Below are positions 28,324-38,503 of a stretch of 64,000 nucleotides of DNA, piece after piece (within the stretch, counting starts at the first letter, position 1; every line of letters begins with the position of its first letter). This stretch comes from PLOWO2-12-38-17 sp963709355 (GTDB lineage Bacteria; Planctomycetota; Brocadiia; Brocadiales; Brocadiaceae): positions 1,984,001 through 2,048,000 of the forward strand of contig CAVPVY010000005.1 in the NCBI GenBank assembly GCA_963709355.1, in the 5' to 3' direction. The notes under the pieces are model-generated. The model did not search any database and had not been told where the DNA came from. It worked only from the letters and a program-made list of their open reading frames with translations. A program made the position numbers and the translations under genes.

Positions 28324-28349
28324 AAAAAAGTGGGTTTTGCCCACTTTTT
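28324..28349 (-). terminator. Hairpin with T-run in the nusA leader
   Basis: A perfect 10-bp stem AAAAAGTGGG/CCCACTTTTT with a five-base loop. On the minus strand the stem ends in six T, the form of an intrinsic terminator, about 58 bases ahead of the nusA ATG. It can also terminate on the plus strand. It may be an attenuator that NusA itself influences. Confidence 0.6.
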
Positions 28350-28668
28350 ACACGCACATGTACTATACTTTATAAATAACTAATTAAAACTTCTTATATA
28401 TTGCGCATTTATCTAATAACCTCTTTTTAACCTTAACAGATAAAACAAATTTTGTCAAGTTATTTTTATTATGAAGATTATTATATTAATTTTAATATAA
28501 CTACTTTATTTAAGCCATATTATAAAGGAATACTATCTTAATAAAAATGGCAGTAGTTAAAGTAAGTATATTGAATCTTTTTAGTTTAACAGGAATAAAC
28601 AAGTTAGTAATTGTCGCAGGAAGACAATTAAGATTAATCAGTATACATATAAACAATTATTATGATTT

Positions 28669-28698
28669 TTGACAGTATTATTAACATCTATTTAAAAT
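28669..28698 (+). promoter_or_regulatory. Promoter-like site for the amidotransferase-pyrF region
   Basis: TTGACA at 28669-28674, an 18-base spacer and TAAAAT at 28693-28698, about 60 bp ahead of the ATG at 28757. Confidence 0.45.
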
Positions 28699-28756
28699 CT
28701 TTTTGATATTCAAAATTTATTTTGCTATTATTAGAAACAGAGGAAAATTACTAATT

Positions 28757-29320
28757 ATGGTTGTAGTTATAGATAATTATGATTCTTTTACATATAATTT
28801 AGTGCAACAGATAGGTGCTTTTGATATAGAGATGGAGGTCTTCAGAAACGATAAAGTCAGTATTGAAGAAATTGAAAGAAAAAAACCAGACCATATTATC
28901 ATATCACCCGGTCCCTGTACGCCAAAAGAAGCAGGTATTTCCAATGATATTGTAAAATATTTCTCTGGTAAGATACCAATCCTTGGAGTTTGTTTAGGCC
29001 ATCAATGTATTGCTTATACATATGGTGCAGATGTTGTTCGTGCACGAAGACTTATGCACGGCAAAACATCAATGATAAGTCATGATAGTAAAACAATATA
29101 CAGAGGTCTTTCTAACCCGTTTGTTGCTACGCGTTATCATTCTCTTATAATTAAAGAAGACACACTACCAAATTGCTTTGAAATTACTGCAAGGGCTGAT
29201 TATGATGAAATAATGGGTATTCGTCACAAGATTTATCCTCTTGAAGGTGTTCAGTTCCATCCTGAATCTTTTTTAACTGAAGAAGGTCCAAAGCTACTTA
29301 GGAATTTTTTATCAATATAA
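28757..29320 (+). CDS. pabA: Anthranilate/aminodeoxychorismate synthase glutamine amidotransferase
   Basis: 187 residues from the ATG at 28757, which begins the family sequence MVVVIDNYDSFTYNLVQ. The class I amidotransferase triad is C79 (GVCLGHQ), H168 and E170 (VQFHPESF). It supplies ammonia from glutamine to TrpE or PabB for tryptophan or folate. No trp or pab partner lies nearby; many bacteria use one such subunit for both routes, so pabA or trpG are both fair names. pyrF follows 42 bp downstream. Confidence 0.9.
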   Translation: MVVVIDNYDSFTYNLVQQIGAFDIEMEVFRNDKVSIEEIERKKPDHIIISPGPCTPKEAGISNDIVKYFSGKIPILGVCLGHQCIAYTYGADVVRARRLMHGKTSMISHDSKTIYRGLSNPFVATRYHSLIIKEDTLPNCFEITARADYDEIMGIRHKIYPLEGVQFHPESFLTEEGPKLLRNFLSI

Positions 29321-29362
29321 TATTTCAAGCCTTAAATAACTTAGCGATAATCTGAAAGTAGC

Positions 29363-30310
29363 ATGGAGAATTTTACCGATAGGCTAATTTCTGTAATTCG
29401 TAACAAAAGTAGCTGTGCAATTGTTGGACTCGACCCATATTTTAAACTTATACCCGGTACATTTAAGCAAAAATTTTCAGCCTTTCAGAGAAATGCCCTC
29501 GAATATGCAGCACGAATTATTCTTGAATTTAACAGGGAAGTTATTGATCTTATCGCACCTTTAGTTGGAATAATCAAACCGCAGATTGCATTTTATGAAC
29601 TGTATGGTTGGTGGGGTATTTGGGCTTATGCCAAGACTATTAAATATGCCAAACAGAAGGGATTAATTGTAATTGGAGATGTTAAAAGAGGTGATATTCC
29701 CAGTACAGCCGAGGCATATGCAAATGCACATATAGGCAAGGTGCATATAGACAACTTTATTGAAACCCCCTTTTTTGTAGATGCTATAACTGTAAATCCA
29801 TTTTTTGGCTCGGATGGTTTGTATCCTTTTATACAAGTAGCTAAAGAACACAATAAAGGTATATTTATTCTTGTAAAAACTTCAAATCCGTTTTCTGGTG
29901 AATTTCAAAATCTTACTTTTGGAGATAAGAAACTTTATGAAATTATTGCTGAAAAAACAAATGAATGGGGAAAAGATTTGGTTGGTAAGAATGGATATAG
30001 TGCGATAGGTGCTGTTGTTGGCGCTACATTCTCAAATGAAATCACAATATTAAGGAAGATCATGCCTGCAGCATACTTCCTTGTACCAGGCTATGGCGCT
30101 CAGGGTGCAAATATTGATAATTTAAAATGCTGTTTTAATCCAGACGGTCTTGGTGCTATTATAAATTCATCACGTTCTTTACTATATGCTTACAATATAT
30201 CTCCATGGAAGGAAAAATATGATATGAAGACTTGGAAAGAAGCTACACGAGCGGCTATTATTAGGATGAATGAAGATATAAGAAAAATAGCTGGAATTAA
30301 CCTTAAATAG
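29363..30310 (+). CDS. pyrF: Orotidine 5'-phosphate decarboxylase, type 2
   Basis: 315-residue enzyme that makes UMP from OMP. The length and the VGLDPYFKLIP and IKPQIAFYELYG blocks mark the type 2 (longer) group found in actinobacteria, planctomycetes and some others. The catalytic DVKRGDI has D106, K108 and D111. VPGYGAQG and INSSRSLLYAY bind the phosphate. It probably shares a transcript with the amidotransferase gene 42 bp upstream. Confidence 0.94.
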   Translation: MENFTDRLISVIRNKSSCAIVGLDPYFKLIPGTFKQKFSAFQRNALEYAARIILEFNREVIDLIAPLVGIIKPQIAFYELYGWWGIWAYAKTIKYAKQKGLIVIGDVKRGDIPSTAEAYANAHIGKVHIDNFIETPFFVDAITVNPFFGSDGLYPFIQVAKEHNKGIFILVKTSNPFSGEFQNLTFGDKKLYEIIAEKTNEWGKDLVGKNGYSAIGAVVGATFSNEITILRKIMPAAYFLVPGYGAQGANIDNLKCCFNPDGLGAIINSSRSLLYAYNISPWKEKYDMKTWKEATRAAIIRMNEDIRKIAGINLK

Positions 30311-30500
30311 AATATCTGTTAATAGTCTACAATATACTATTCAAGATTATTAAAATTTTTTCAAGAAGTAATTATTTAAATATACTTAAATTATAGAAAA
30401 TAACATTCTAATCTTATAATATTTGTTCTAATTTACAGTATCTTTGCTTTATATTTACTTAGATGTTTTTTAACATCTTGTTTGTCCTTCTAGCCTATTT

Positions 30501-33146
30501 ATGAATGTTAAGTGGTCAAAGAACGATATCGTCTTTATAAAGGACGAAAGTGTTAATTTCAAAAAAATAGACGACCCTCATATTGTTGAGGCTTATATTC
30601 CTGAAGAATACAATCTGAAAACTTCTGGAAAAGGTCTTCGGTTAACGAAAAGAAATGAGTTAAGACACCCAGTTGGGATTGTTGCCGCGCGGTCGTTGAG
30701 ATATTTTAGTACCAATGGTGAGGGTTTCAATATATTTCGCACAAGAGGAATGGCGGTTTGGTGGTTAAGACATATTTTTAATAGTTTTAATTGGTGGAAG
30801 GCATATGTAGTAAACGCCGAAGGTGAACGAAAAGGCATGCCTATGCTTTACATTGGGGAAAAATTTGGTTCAGTAACAGGGCACCATGATAATGAAGCTG
30901 ATATTGTAATTAGTGCATTTGAAAATGATCAGTGTATTGTTAATCCCGAATCTAAGGGTGGTGCAATTTTTGCGGTTGGTTATAGTGAGAGGGGTGGCCT
31001 ATTTAATTCTCCCGATATGTATGGTGTAAAGACAATTGTTGGAAATAAATATAAAGGTGCCGGTGTTAAAGTAACTAACGGTATTACTAGAAATCTAAGA
31101 CTCATGTCCATACATGCACTGAAGAATAATGGTAAAGAAATTACAGAACAAAGCCTATGTGACGAAATAAAAGAGATGAAGATCGTTGTTCTTGACAGGC
31201 CAAGACACAAGAAACTTATTAATACGCTTACCAGTTTAGGCGTTCAGATAATACTAGTTAAGGATGATGATTTAACCCCCACATTTGCAATTATAAGAGG
31301 TGACGTCGATCTGATTATAGGAGTAGGAGGTATTCCCGAAGCGATATTGAGTGCAATTATTATAGAAAAACTGGGAGGAGAAATGAGTTTCAGGATATTG
31401 CCAATGGAGGTAGCATTAGATGAAAGGTTATCGGGAAGACTAAGTAATTGGGAACTTTTCAAAAAAAATGAAATAGATATTTTAAGGTGTTTCAAAATAG
31501 TTAAACCAGGTACTGAAAACAAGAGTGAAGTACCATGGAATACGGTTTGGACTTCAAGGGATTTAGCTAGGGATTGTGATATGGTTTTCACTGCCAGTGT
31601 TATAAAGAAAAATCCCTGGATAAAATTTCAAGATGGTGAAGAAGTTCCAGGGATAGAAGTTGACCACCAAACGGGAGATATAACAGTGCATGTTATACGT
31701 ATCACAGATAATAACCTGGAAATCATTCCTGTTATTTATACAACAGTTATTAAAGAGTATTTAAAGTTATATAATAAGAAAAACGGCGAGAATGGCAGGA
31801 AAAGAGGCGAGTTGCTTCTTCAGTTAAGTAGAGCATATGCTGAATTTGGTATGTTTCGAGATGCCAAAGAATGCTTACAAAGAATAAAGATATGCGGGAA
31901 ACAGGGAGATGACTTTTCAAAGAGGTGTGACTCAATATATGAATACTATGAGGGCCTAGATGCACTTACAAACAAACCTATTCTGATACCTGAGGTAGTA
32001 ATAAAACACTTTGAAAAGGTTTGCTACCTCGATATGGAAGACGATGCAGGACTCAGATCTAAAAATATGATTAAAAGATTTTATGAGTATCTAGGTGATA
32101 AATATTATCATAACCGGGAACATGAAAAAGCCATTACCTATTATAAAGAGGCATTAAAATACAGTCCGCATGAATTGAAGTTATATCGCAAAGTAAATTC
32201 AATTCAAATGAGAAATATATTGGAAGAATATTTTAATCGAATTGATATAAGATTCAAGGAATTTGGTGATAAAGAATCCATAGATTGGAAAAGAGACAAG
32301 CTTAGAATAGCCCTGGAGGTTTTCTATAACAATGAAAAACGTTTTGATCTTTCGAGTAAGGAGCCTTGGCTTATTTTTTTCAGAAGAACTGTGCTACATG
32401 GCGAAAAACCTTCTTACAAATTAGCCATATTGATTAAGTTGTTATGGTTATATAAAAAAATGAATCATGCAAACGACTTGGAGTTGTCTGAATTTTTAAA
32501 CAAAGAATTTAAAATTAGCGAAGAGGATATAAATAGTATAATTAAATATAGAAAAACACATGAGTACTTTCAATCTATAGGAGAACTATACTATATTGAT
32601 GAGTTAAGCTTGGAAAGCATATCAAATTTACTTCTTCCACAGGTAAGGGTGGAAAGCCAAAATGAGTTGGAAGATGCTGACCTTCCGCTGAGTATTAGTT
32701 TTGTCGAGGCTATGGAACGAAGATACAAAAATATATTGGAGGAGTTAAAAGAAGGATATAAAGAAGAGGCGCAGGAACATACTTATGCAGTTGCAGAGGC
32801 TTACCATTACGTAGGACTTGCATTACATGATATAGGCGATGATGAAGGCACAAAAGCATATTACGACAGGGCAATAATGAAATTTCAAGAAATAATAGAA
32901 AAATTTGAGGGAATAACACCTGTTAACGCCCAATATCGCATTGGCAATCTTTATGAAGAACTAGCCTTGTTATTTGAAGATGAACGGATAGATTACTTTA
33001 ATAAAGCTGTTGACGCATACATGTGTATTATAGACGAACAACGGTCAACTCAGTTGTTTGGTAATATACGTGAATTGATTCCAATTAGAATACAACATGC
33101 AAAGGAAAGAATTGTATTCATTAAGAGGGAATTCTGTTTGGGGTAA
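30501..33146 (+). CDS. GlpX-like (class II FBPase-related) domain fused to a TPR domain
   Basis: 881 residues. From about 45 to 420 it follows class II fructose-1,6-bisphosphatase (GlpX): NAEGERKGMPMLYIGEKFG (105-123) against the family GEGEIDEAPMLYIGEKVG, PDMY at 171-174, and GVGGIPEA (274-281) against GIGGAPEG. The metal motif DP[IL]EGT is replaced by SAFEND (138-143): the first Asp is Ser and the Glu remains. The Asp of the N-terminal GDK motif is also not seen. Residues 430-870 are helical repeats of TPR type (HEKAITYYKEALKYSP near 545, GDDEGTKAYYDRAIMKF near 790). Activity is therefore uncertain; it may be a binding or regulatory pseudoenzyme. No Shine-Dalgarno is evident. Confidence 0.72.
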   Translation: MNVKWSKNDIVFIKDESVNFKKIDDPHIVEAYIPEEYNLKTSGKGLRLTKRNELRHPVGIVAARSLRYFSTNGEGFNIFRTRGMAVWWLRHIFNSFNWWKAYVVNAEGERKGMPMLYIGEKFGSVTGHHDNEADIVISAFENDQCIVNPESKGGAIFAVGYSERGGLFNSPDMYGVKTIVGNKYKGAGVKVTNGITRNLRLMSIHALKNNGKEITEQSLCDEIKEMKIVVLDRPRHKKLINTLTSLGVQIILVKDDDLTPTFAIIRGDVDLIIGVGGIPEAILSAIIIEKLGGEMSFRILPMEVALDERLSGRLSNWELFKKNEIDILRCFKIVKPGTENKSEVPWNTVWTSRDLARDCDMVFTASVIKKNPWIKFQDGEEVPGIEVDHQTGDITVHVIRITDNNLEIIPVIYTTVIKEYLKLYNKKNGENGRKRGELLLQLSRAYAEFGMFRDAKECLQRIKICGKQGDDFSKRCDSIYEYYEGLDALTNKPILIPEVVIKHFEKVCYLDMEDDAGLRSKNMIKRFYEYLGDKYYHNREHEKAITYYKEALKYSPHELKLYRKVNSIQMRNILEEYFNRIDIRFKEFGDKESIDWKRDKLRIALEVFYNNEKRFDLSSKEPWLIFFRRTVLHGEKPSYKLAILIKLLWLYKKMNHANDLELSEFLNKEFKISEEDINSIIKYRKTHEYFQSIGELYYIDELSLESISNLLLPQVRVESQNELEDADLPLSISFVEAMERRYKNILEELKEGYKEEAQEHTYAVAEAYHYVGLALHDIGDDEGTKAYYDRAIMKFQEIIEKFEGITPVNAQYRIGNLYEELALLFEDERIDYFNKAVDAYMCIIDEQRSTQLFGNIRELIPIRIQHAKERIVFIKREFCLG

Positions 33147-33273
33147 ATTATAATTATTCTAAAAGAAGGGGTTTTGCTTGCTTTAAACATATTCCACTCG
33201 TAACTATTACTTGCATAAATTCAAAAAAATCTTTATCTTTGTATTAAATCTTTCTTATAGACTATTATTAAAC

Positions 33274-34218
33274 ATGCCAAGGAAATATATATCAAGCTTG
33301 AAGACTGGTGAAATTGTAGATGATGTATTTCTTGTACTGAAAAAAGAAGTGAAGGAAACAAAGGAAAAGAAACCGTATCTCAACCTTCAGCTTGCTGATA
33401 AATCGGGCTTTATTGAGGCAAGAAAATGGGATGCAACTTCTCAAGTCTGTGAAAGCTTTCAAAAAGATACCTTTATAAAAATAAAGGGTATCGTTGAAAC
33501 ATTCAATAATACCCTTCAAATCCGGCTAAATGAAATCTATCCTGTTCAGGATGCGCAGGTACCATTAAACGAGTTCATTCCACATACAGAAAAAGATATT
33601 ACGGAAATGATGAATGAACTCAGACAGATAATTAAAACAATCAAAGACCCTAATCTCACTTTATTATTGAACGCCATTTTTTCTGATGAATCTTTTTGTA
33701 AAACCTTTTCTACAGCACCCGCTGCCACGCAATATCATCATGCTTTTCTTGGAGGTTTACTGGAACACGCCCTTTCAGTTGCTAAATTGGCAGACAGTTT
33801 TTCAAAACTTTACCCTGCAATAAGAAGAGATTTATTAATCACAGGCGTCATTCTTCATGATATTGGTAAAACACGAGAGCTATCGTATGAACGTAGTTTT
33901 CAATATACAGATGAGGGGTATTTAACCGGACATCTTATTTCTGGCGTTCTTATGGTCAATGAAAAAGCACAAAGAATAACAGGTTTCCCGCACGAACTAC
34001 TTAATGTGCTTTTTCATATGATACTTAGTCATCACGGTGAACATGAATGGGGTTCACCTGTAAAACCAGGCACATTAGAAGCAATTGCACTTCACTATTT
34101 GGATAATCTGGATGCAAAGATACAGGCTGCGACAAAGGCGATATCAGAAAATAAAGATATAAATAGTTCCTGGACTGAATACATAAAGATATTTGACCGT
34201 AAGTTATATAAGAAGTAG
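33274..34218 (+). CDS. YhaM-type 3'-5' exoribonuclease (OB fold plus HD domain)
   Basis: 314 residues from ATG 33274 (MPRKYISSLKTGEIVDDVFL); an upstream ATG-like start would add 21 residues that do not fit the family. An OB-fold nucleic-acid domain (about 10-95, NLQLADKSGFIEARKWD) is followed by an HD domain with QYHHAFLGGLLEHA, HDIGKTRE and SHHGEHEWG, which supply the metal-binding His and Asp residues. YhaM relatives degrade RNA from the 3' end. RNase R follows 109 bp downstream, which makes this an RNA-turnover pair. Confidence 0.88.
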   Translation: MPRKYISSLKTGEIVDDVFLVLKKEVKETKEKKPYLNLQLADKSGFIEARKWDATSQVCESFQKDTFIKIKGIVETFNNTLQIRLNEIYPVQDAQVPLNEFIPHTEKDITEMMNELRQIIKTIKDPNLTLLLNAIFSDESFCKTFSTAPAATQYHHAFLGGLLEHALSVAKLADSFSKLYPAIRRDLLITGVILHDIGKTRELSYERSFQYTDEGYLTGHLISGVLMVNEKAQRITGFPHELLNVLFHMILSHHGEHEWGSPVKPGTLEAIALHYLDNLDAKIQAATKAISENKDINSSWTEYIKIFDRKLYKK

Positions 34219-34327
34219 TGCATTAAAAATGTTTCAGATTAATTATATTTTGGGTTTGTTATTCTTAATACAGCAAAGCTCAGATTTAGACACAAATTGT
34301 AACTGGCTTAAAATACATCTAAATTAA

Positions 34328-36490
34328 ATGTTATCCCCCGATATTATAATTCAATTTATTCAAAGTAAAAAATACAGTCCTATGACTGTTGCAGAACTGG
34401 CAGAGCATTTTCATATTAGTGATTCAGAATACAAAAAGTTTTGTGATCTTTTATATAATATGGAATTTGCCGGTGAGATTGTAAAAATTAAACAAAAGCA
34501 ATATGCCTATCCAAAAAAAGTCAACTTAATGATAGGTACGCTTGAATGTAACCCCAGAGGGTTTGGATTTGTTGTCCCTGTTAAAGAAGATGGTGGTGAA
34601 GATGTTTACATTAATGAAGAAGATATGGATTTCGCCATGCATGGAGACCTTGTAGTTGTGCACCTTCCGTCAAAAGTTCAGATACCAAAAGTACGTTTTG
34701 AAAATAAACGAGGGCCTTCAGGTCAGATTGTTAATGTACTGAGACATATTAATGAGTTTGTAGTTGGTACATTTGAGAAAACAAAGCGATTACAGTTTGT
34801 CGCTCCGGATAACCCCAGATTATTTAAAGACATTTATATTGCAAAAGAGGATTCGAAAGATGCAAAACCCGGCGACAAGGTGGTTGCCAGGATTACAACA
34901 TGGCCATCAAGACATCTTAATCCAGAAGGCACAATTACTGAGGTTTTAGGAAAGGATGGTGACCATAAAGTTGATATTCATTCCATTATTTATCAATTCA
35001 GATTGCCGCATGTATTTAACCACAAGGTAATGAATGAAACAAAACATATTCCTCATGTTGTTTCTCAGGAAGAGATACGGAATAGACTGGATTTGCGTAA
35101 TAAAATTGTTATTACTATTGACCCTGAAGACGCAAAGGATTTTGATGATGCTGTGTCACTGGAGAAGGACAAACACGGTCATTGGCAGTTAGGCATACAT
35201 GTAGCTGATGTTTCATACTATGTGAAACCGAATACCACTATTGATAACGAGGCACGGTATCGTAGCACGAGTGTTTATTTACCAGGTAAAGTTATTCCTA
35301 TGTTACCTGAAGTATTATCAAACAATATTTGTAGCTTGAAAGAGGGTGAAAACAGACTTACTAAAAGTGTTCTTGTGACATTGAATGGTCATGGACATAT
35401 TATTAGCTCCGAGATAAAACACTCTATAATTAATGTTGATAAGCGATTAACATATAATCAAGCGACTAATATTCTCAATGATGAAAAAACCAGCATACAT
35501 ATATTATCAGACGAAGCCCGGGAAATGCTAAGAAATATGGCACACCTCGCTCATTTGCTTTTTAAAAATCGCTTGGAACGAGGCGCTATAGAATTAGACA
35601 TTCCTGAGATTTCGTTAAAATTGGATGGAAATGGTTTTGTTAAAAAAGTTGAGAAGGTTGAAAGGGATATTTCGCATAAATTAATAGAAGAGTTTATGTT
35701 GCTTGCAAATGAGATGGTAGCAACATTTATGTACGAAAAGAAAATGCCGTTGTTATATAGGATTCATCCTGAGCCTGACGAAGAGGATATGTTGGATTTT
35801 GCAGACTTTGTGCGAACCTTGGAAAATAAAAGAATAGACCCCTTTAAAAACAGACAATTACAAAACCTGTTAGATAGTCTACGCGGAAAGCCAGAGGCAT
35901 ACACTGTAAATTTAGTATTATTAAAATCAATGAAACAGGCCGTATATTGGGCGGGAGAAGGCAGACACTTTGCGCTTGCAATGGACCATTACACACACTT
36001 TACTTCACCCATCCGCCGGTATCCAGACCTGATTGTACACAGAATTTTAGACCAGTATTTTTCAGGTGAATTATCGTCTCTTAGGTTGCAAGAATCGTGG
36101 GTAAATTGTTTACCAGATTGGGCAAAACACTCATCTATAACAGAACGCAGGGCAGAAGATGCAGAGCGTGAAATTATGAAATTGAAAATGCTCCGATTCT
36201 TTGAAAATAGAGTCGGTGATATCTTTGATGGCGTGATTACCGGAATACAGGAATATGGTTTTTTTGTTCAGCTGAATAAATATTTTCTTGAGGGCCTAGT
36301 TCATATCCGTACATTAGTGGATGATATATACAGAATTGACAAAAAAAATATGTCCCTTGTTGGCGTTCGATACAAAAAGATGTATAGGATCGGCGCAGTT
36401 GTAAAAGTAGAGGTTTTAAAGATTGATTTCTTAAAAAGGGAGATAGATTTCACTCTCCACAATGATAAAAAGAAGAGTCGGAATTTTTAA
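34328..36490 (+). CDS. rnr: Ribonuclease R
   Basis: A 720-residue RNB-family 3'-5' exoribonuclease that digests structured RNA. An N-terminal helix-turn-helix and two cold-shock domains (65-240, GTLECNPRGFGFVVP) precede the RNB catalytic domain. D265, D271, D273 and D274 in DPEDAKDFDDA bind magnesium. HYTHFTSPIRRYPDL is the RNB signature, and a C-terminal S1 domain starts near 635 (FDGVITGIQEYGFFVQL). It lies after a YhaM-like nuclease on the same strand. Confidence 0.95.
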   Translation: MLSPDIIIQFIQSKKYSPMTVAELAEHFHISDSEYKKFCDLLYNMEFAGEIVKIKQKQYAYPKKVNLMIGTLECNPRGFGFVVPVKEDGGEDVYINEEDMDFAMHGDLVVVHLPSKVQIPKVRFENKRGPSGQIVNVLRHINEFVVGTFEKTKRLQFVAPDNPRLFKDIYIAKEDSKDAKPGDKVVARITTWPSRHLNPEGTITEVLGKDGDHKVDIHSIIYQFRLPHVFNHKVMNETKHIPHVVSQEEIRNRLDLRNKIVITIDPEDAKDFDDAVSLEKDKHGHWQLGIHVADVSYYVKPNTTIDNEARYRSTSVYLPGKVIPMLPEVLSNNICSLKEGENRLTKSVLVTLNGHGHIISSEIKHSIINVDKRLTYNQATNILNDEKTSIHILSDEAREMLRNMAHLAHLLFKNRLERGAIELDIPEISLKLDGNGFVKKVEKVERDISHKLIEEFMLLANEMVATFMYEKKMPLLYRIHPEPDEEDMLDFADFVRTLENKRIDPFKNRQLQNLLDSLRGKPEAYTVNLVLLKSMKQAVYWAGEGRHFALAMDHYTHFTSPIRRYPDLIVHRILDQYFSGELSSLRLQESWVNCLPDWAKHSSITERRAEDAEREIMKLKMLRFFENRVGDIFDGVITGIQEYGFFVQLNKYFLEGLVHIRTLVDDIYRIDKKNMSLVGVRYKKMYRIGAVVKVEVLKIDFLKREIDFTLHNDKKKSRNF

Positions 36491-36626
36491 TCATTTCTGT
36501 TTTGATAATTCTCAGATATTGAAAATAATAAGAACTTGTTTTTTGATTAAATTTTGTAAATAGGCGTTCATATATATATGTTTGCTTGATTCATCCATTA
36601 CAAACAAATATTATAAGAATGTGATG

Positions 36627-38267
36627 CTAACACATAAAATTATGCGCTATTGGCATTCGCCTGCCAGAACCAAATGCCTTTGACGTTACCTTGATTCCCG
36701 GTGCTGCCTGACGCCTTTTATATTCATTCCTATTTACCTTTGTAACAATTTCACGTACAGTCTTTTCTTCGAAACCCATATTTATAATTTCTTTAACACT
36801 TCTGGCTTCTTCAATATAAGCCTTTAGTATACCATCGAGGATGTCATACGGCGGAAGTGAATCTTGATCAAATTGATTGGGTTTTAGTTCTGCGGAAGGA
36901 GATTTATTAATTGAATTCTGCGGAATAATTTCCTTTCCACGATTTATATATCTTGCGAGCTCGTATACAGTTGTCTTTGGGACATCTGAAATTAAAGCAA
37001 GTCCTCCGCTCATATCGCCATAAAGGGTACAGTAACCCACGGCCAGTTCTGATTTGTTTCCGGTTGTCAAGACGAGATATTTGTATTTATTAGAAATTGC
37101 CATGAGGATGTTACCTCTTATACGCGCCTGAAGATTCTCCTCAGTAATATCAAACGGTAGCCCACTAAATTCTGCTCTTAAAGTATGCTGATAAGTTTCA
37201 AAAATGTCATTAATTGGTATAGTTTTATATATAATCCCAAGATTTTGTGAGAGTTTTACTGCATCATCAATACTACCCTTTGAGGAGAACTTAGACGGCA
37301 TAAGTACCCCTATTACATTATCACTACCAAGCGCATCTACAGCTACTGCGGCTGTAACTGCAGAATCTATCCCACCGCTGAGTCCCATAACCACTTTTTT
37401 AAAACCGCACTTTCTTGTGTAATCTTTAAGTCCCAAGATAAGAGCCTTATGAATTGTTTCAATGGGTGTATAAATTTTATGTTCGGTTTGCACTAGCGGG
37501 TTTTCAATGTCAACCGCGACAAGGTCTTCTTCGAAAATAGATGCCTGCGCAATAAGTTTTCCTTCTGCGCTTATTACGCTACTATTTCCATCAAACACTA
37601 ATTCATCGTTTCCTCCTACCTGATTAACATAAATAAACGGAATGTTGTACTTTTTAGCACCATGGATGAGCATACGTAATCGAATTTTTTCATGCTTTTC
37701 AACAGTAAACGGAGAAGAAGATATATTTATGATTACATTTGCCCCATTAGATACCAGCTTATCTATTGGGTTCATCTCATATAAAGGGCGTGTCCAGAAC
37801 TCTTCGTCATTCCATATATCTTCACATATAGAAATGCCCAGCATATGGTTTCTAAATTTTACAGGTGAAATTGTATATGCTGGCTCAAAGTGGCGACATT
37901 CGTCAAAGACGTCGTAAGTAGGCAGAAGAGATTTATGATGAATAGAAACAATTTTTTGGTCCTGGATGAATGCAGCTGCGTTGTGAACAAGTTTTCCGTA
38001 CGATCGTCTGTTTTTATCTACAAAACCTATTATAGCCGCAATACCTAATATCTTACTTGATATTTCATCTAAAAACTTAATATTTTCATCTATGAACGCA
38101 GGTATATCCAGAAAATCCTTTGGTGGGTAACCGGCAATGGCTAGCTCTGGAAAAATTACAAGTTCTGCGCCTTGTTTTCTGGCATTATCAGAAAACAAAA
38201 GGATTCTTTCGGTATTCTTTTGAAAATCACCTACCGTTGGATTTATCTGTGCAAGTGCAATTTTCAC
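36627..38267 (-). CDS. nadE: NAD+ synthase, glutamine-hydrolysing
   Basis: 546 residues. The N-terminal nitrilase-fold amidase has the triad E41 (FPELAIAGYP), K112 (HHKSLLPTYD) and C148 (GISICEDIW). The C-terminal synthetase has the P-loop SGGIDS (297-302), TTGNKSELAVGYCTLYGD and a late PPYDILD. It turns nicotinate adenine dinucleotide into NAD using glutamine and ATP. It lies downstream of pncB on the same strand, 236 bp away, so both salvage and final amidation of NAD are coded here. Confidence 0.96.
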   Translation of the reverse strand: MKIALAQINPTVGDFQKNTERILLFSDNARKQGAELVIFPELAIAGYPPKDFLDIPAFIDENIKFLDEISSKILGIAAIIGFVDKNRRSYGKLVHNAAAFIQDQKIVSIHHKSLLPTYDVFDECRHFEPAYTISPVKFRNHMLGISICEDIWNDEEFWTRPLYEMNPIDKLVSNGANVIINISSSPFTVEKHEKIRLRMLIHGAKKYNIPFIYVNQVGGNDELVFDGNSSVISAEGKLIAQASIFEEDLVAVDIENPLVQTEHKIYTPIETIHKALILGLKDYTRKCGFKKVVMGLSGGIDSAVTAAVAVDALGSDNVIGVLMPSKFSSKGSIDDAVKLSQNLGIIYKTIPINDIFETYQHTLRAEFSGLPFDITEENLQARIRGNILMAISNKYKYLVLTTGNKSELAVGYCTLYGDMSGGLALISDVPKTTVYELARYINRGKEIIPQNSINKSPSAELKPNQFDQDSLPPYDILDGILKAYIEEARSVKEIINMGFEEKTVREIVTKVNRNEYKRRQAAPGIKVTSKAFGSGRRMPIAHNFMC

Positions 38268-38503
38268 ATGAAAAAACCAGAATTAATTGTGTTTTATTAT
38301 CGAACTATTCTTGTCTTTTAGATTAAACAACGTTACGTAAATCAAACAAATTTGCACTATATTAAGTTCGAATTCAATTATACAGCAATAAAGAGGCACC
38401 TTTGCTATAGTTTATTTATTTTCACAAATTCCATATTTCTATTAATTCTTAGAATCTGATGTATGAAATTTTAATTTGTAGTTTCGTGATTATCAAATAA
38501 ATT

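Larger units (their letters stand above)
28267..28756. other. Divergent intergenic region between nusA and the glutamine amidotransferase gene
   Basis: About 490 very AT-rich bases with no protein-like frame. It contains a terminator-type hairpin (28325-28349) close to nusA and a promoter-like TTGACA/TAAAAT for the plus-strand genes. On the minus strand TTGACA at 28458-28453 has only a weak -10 (TAAGGT) 17 bases on. Confidence 0.55.
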
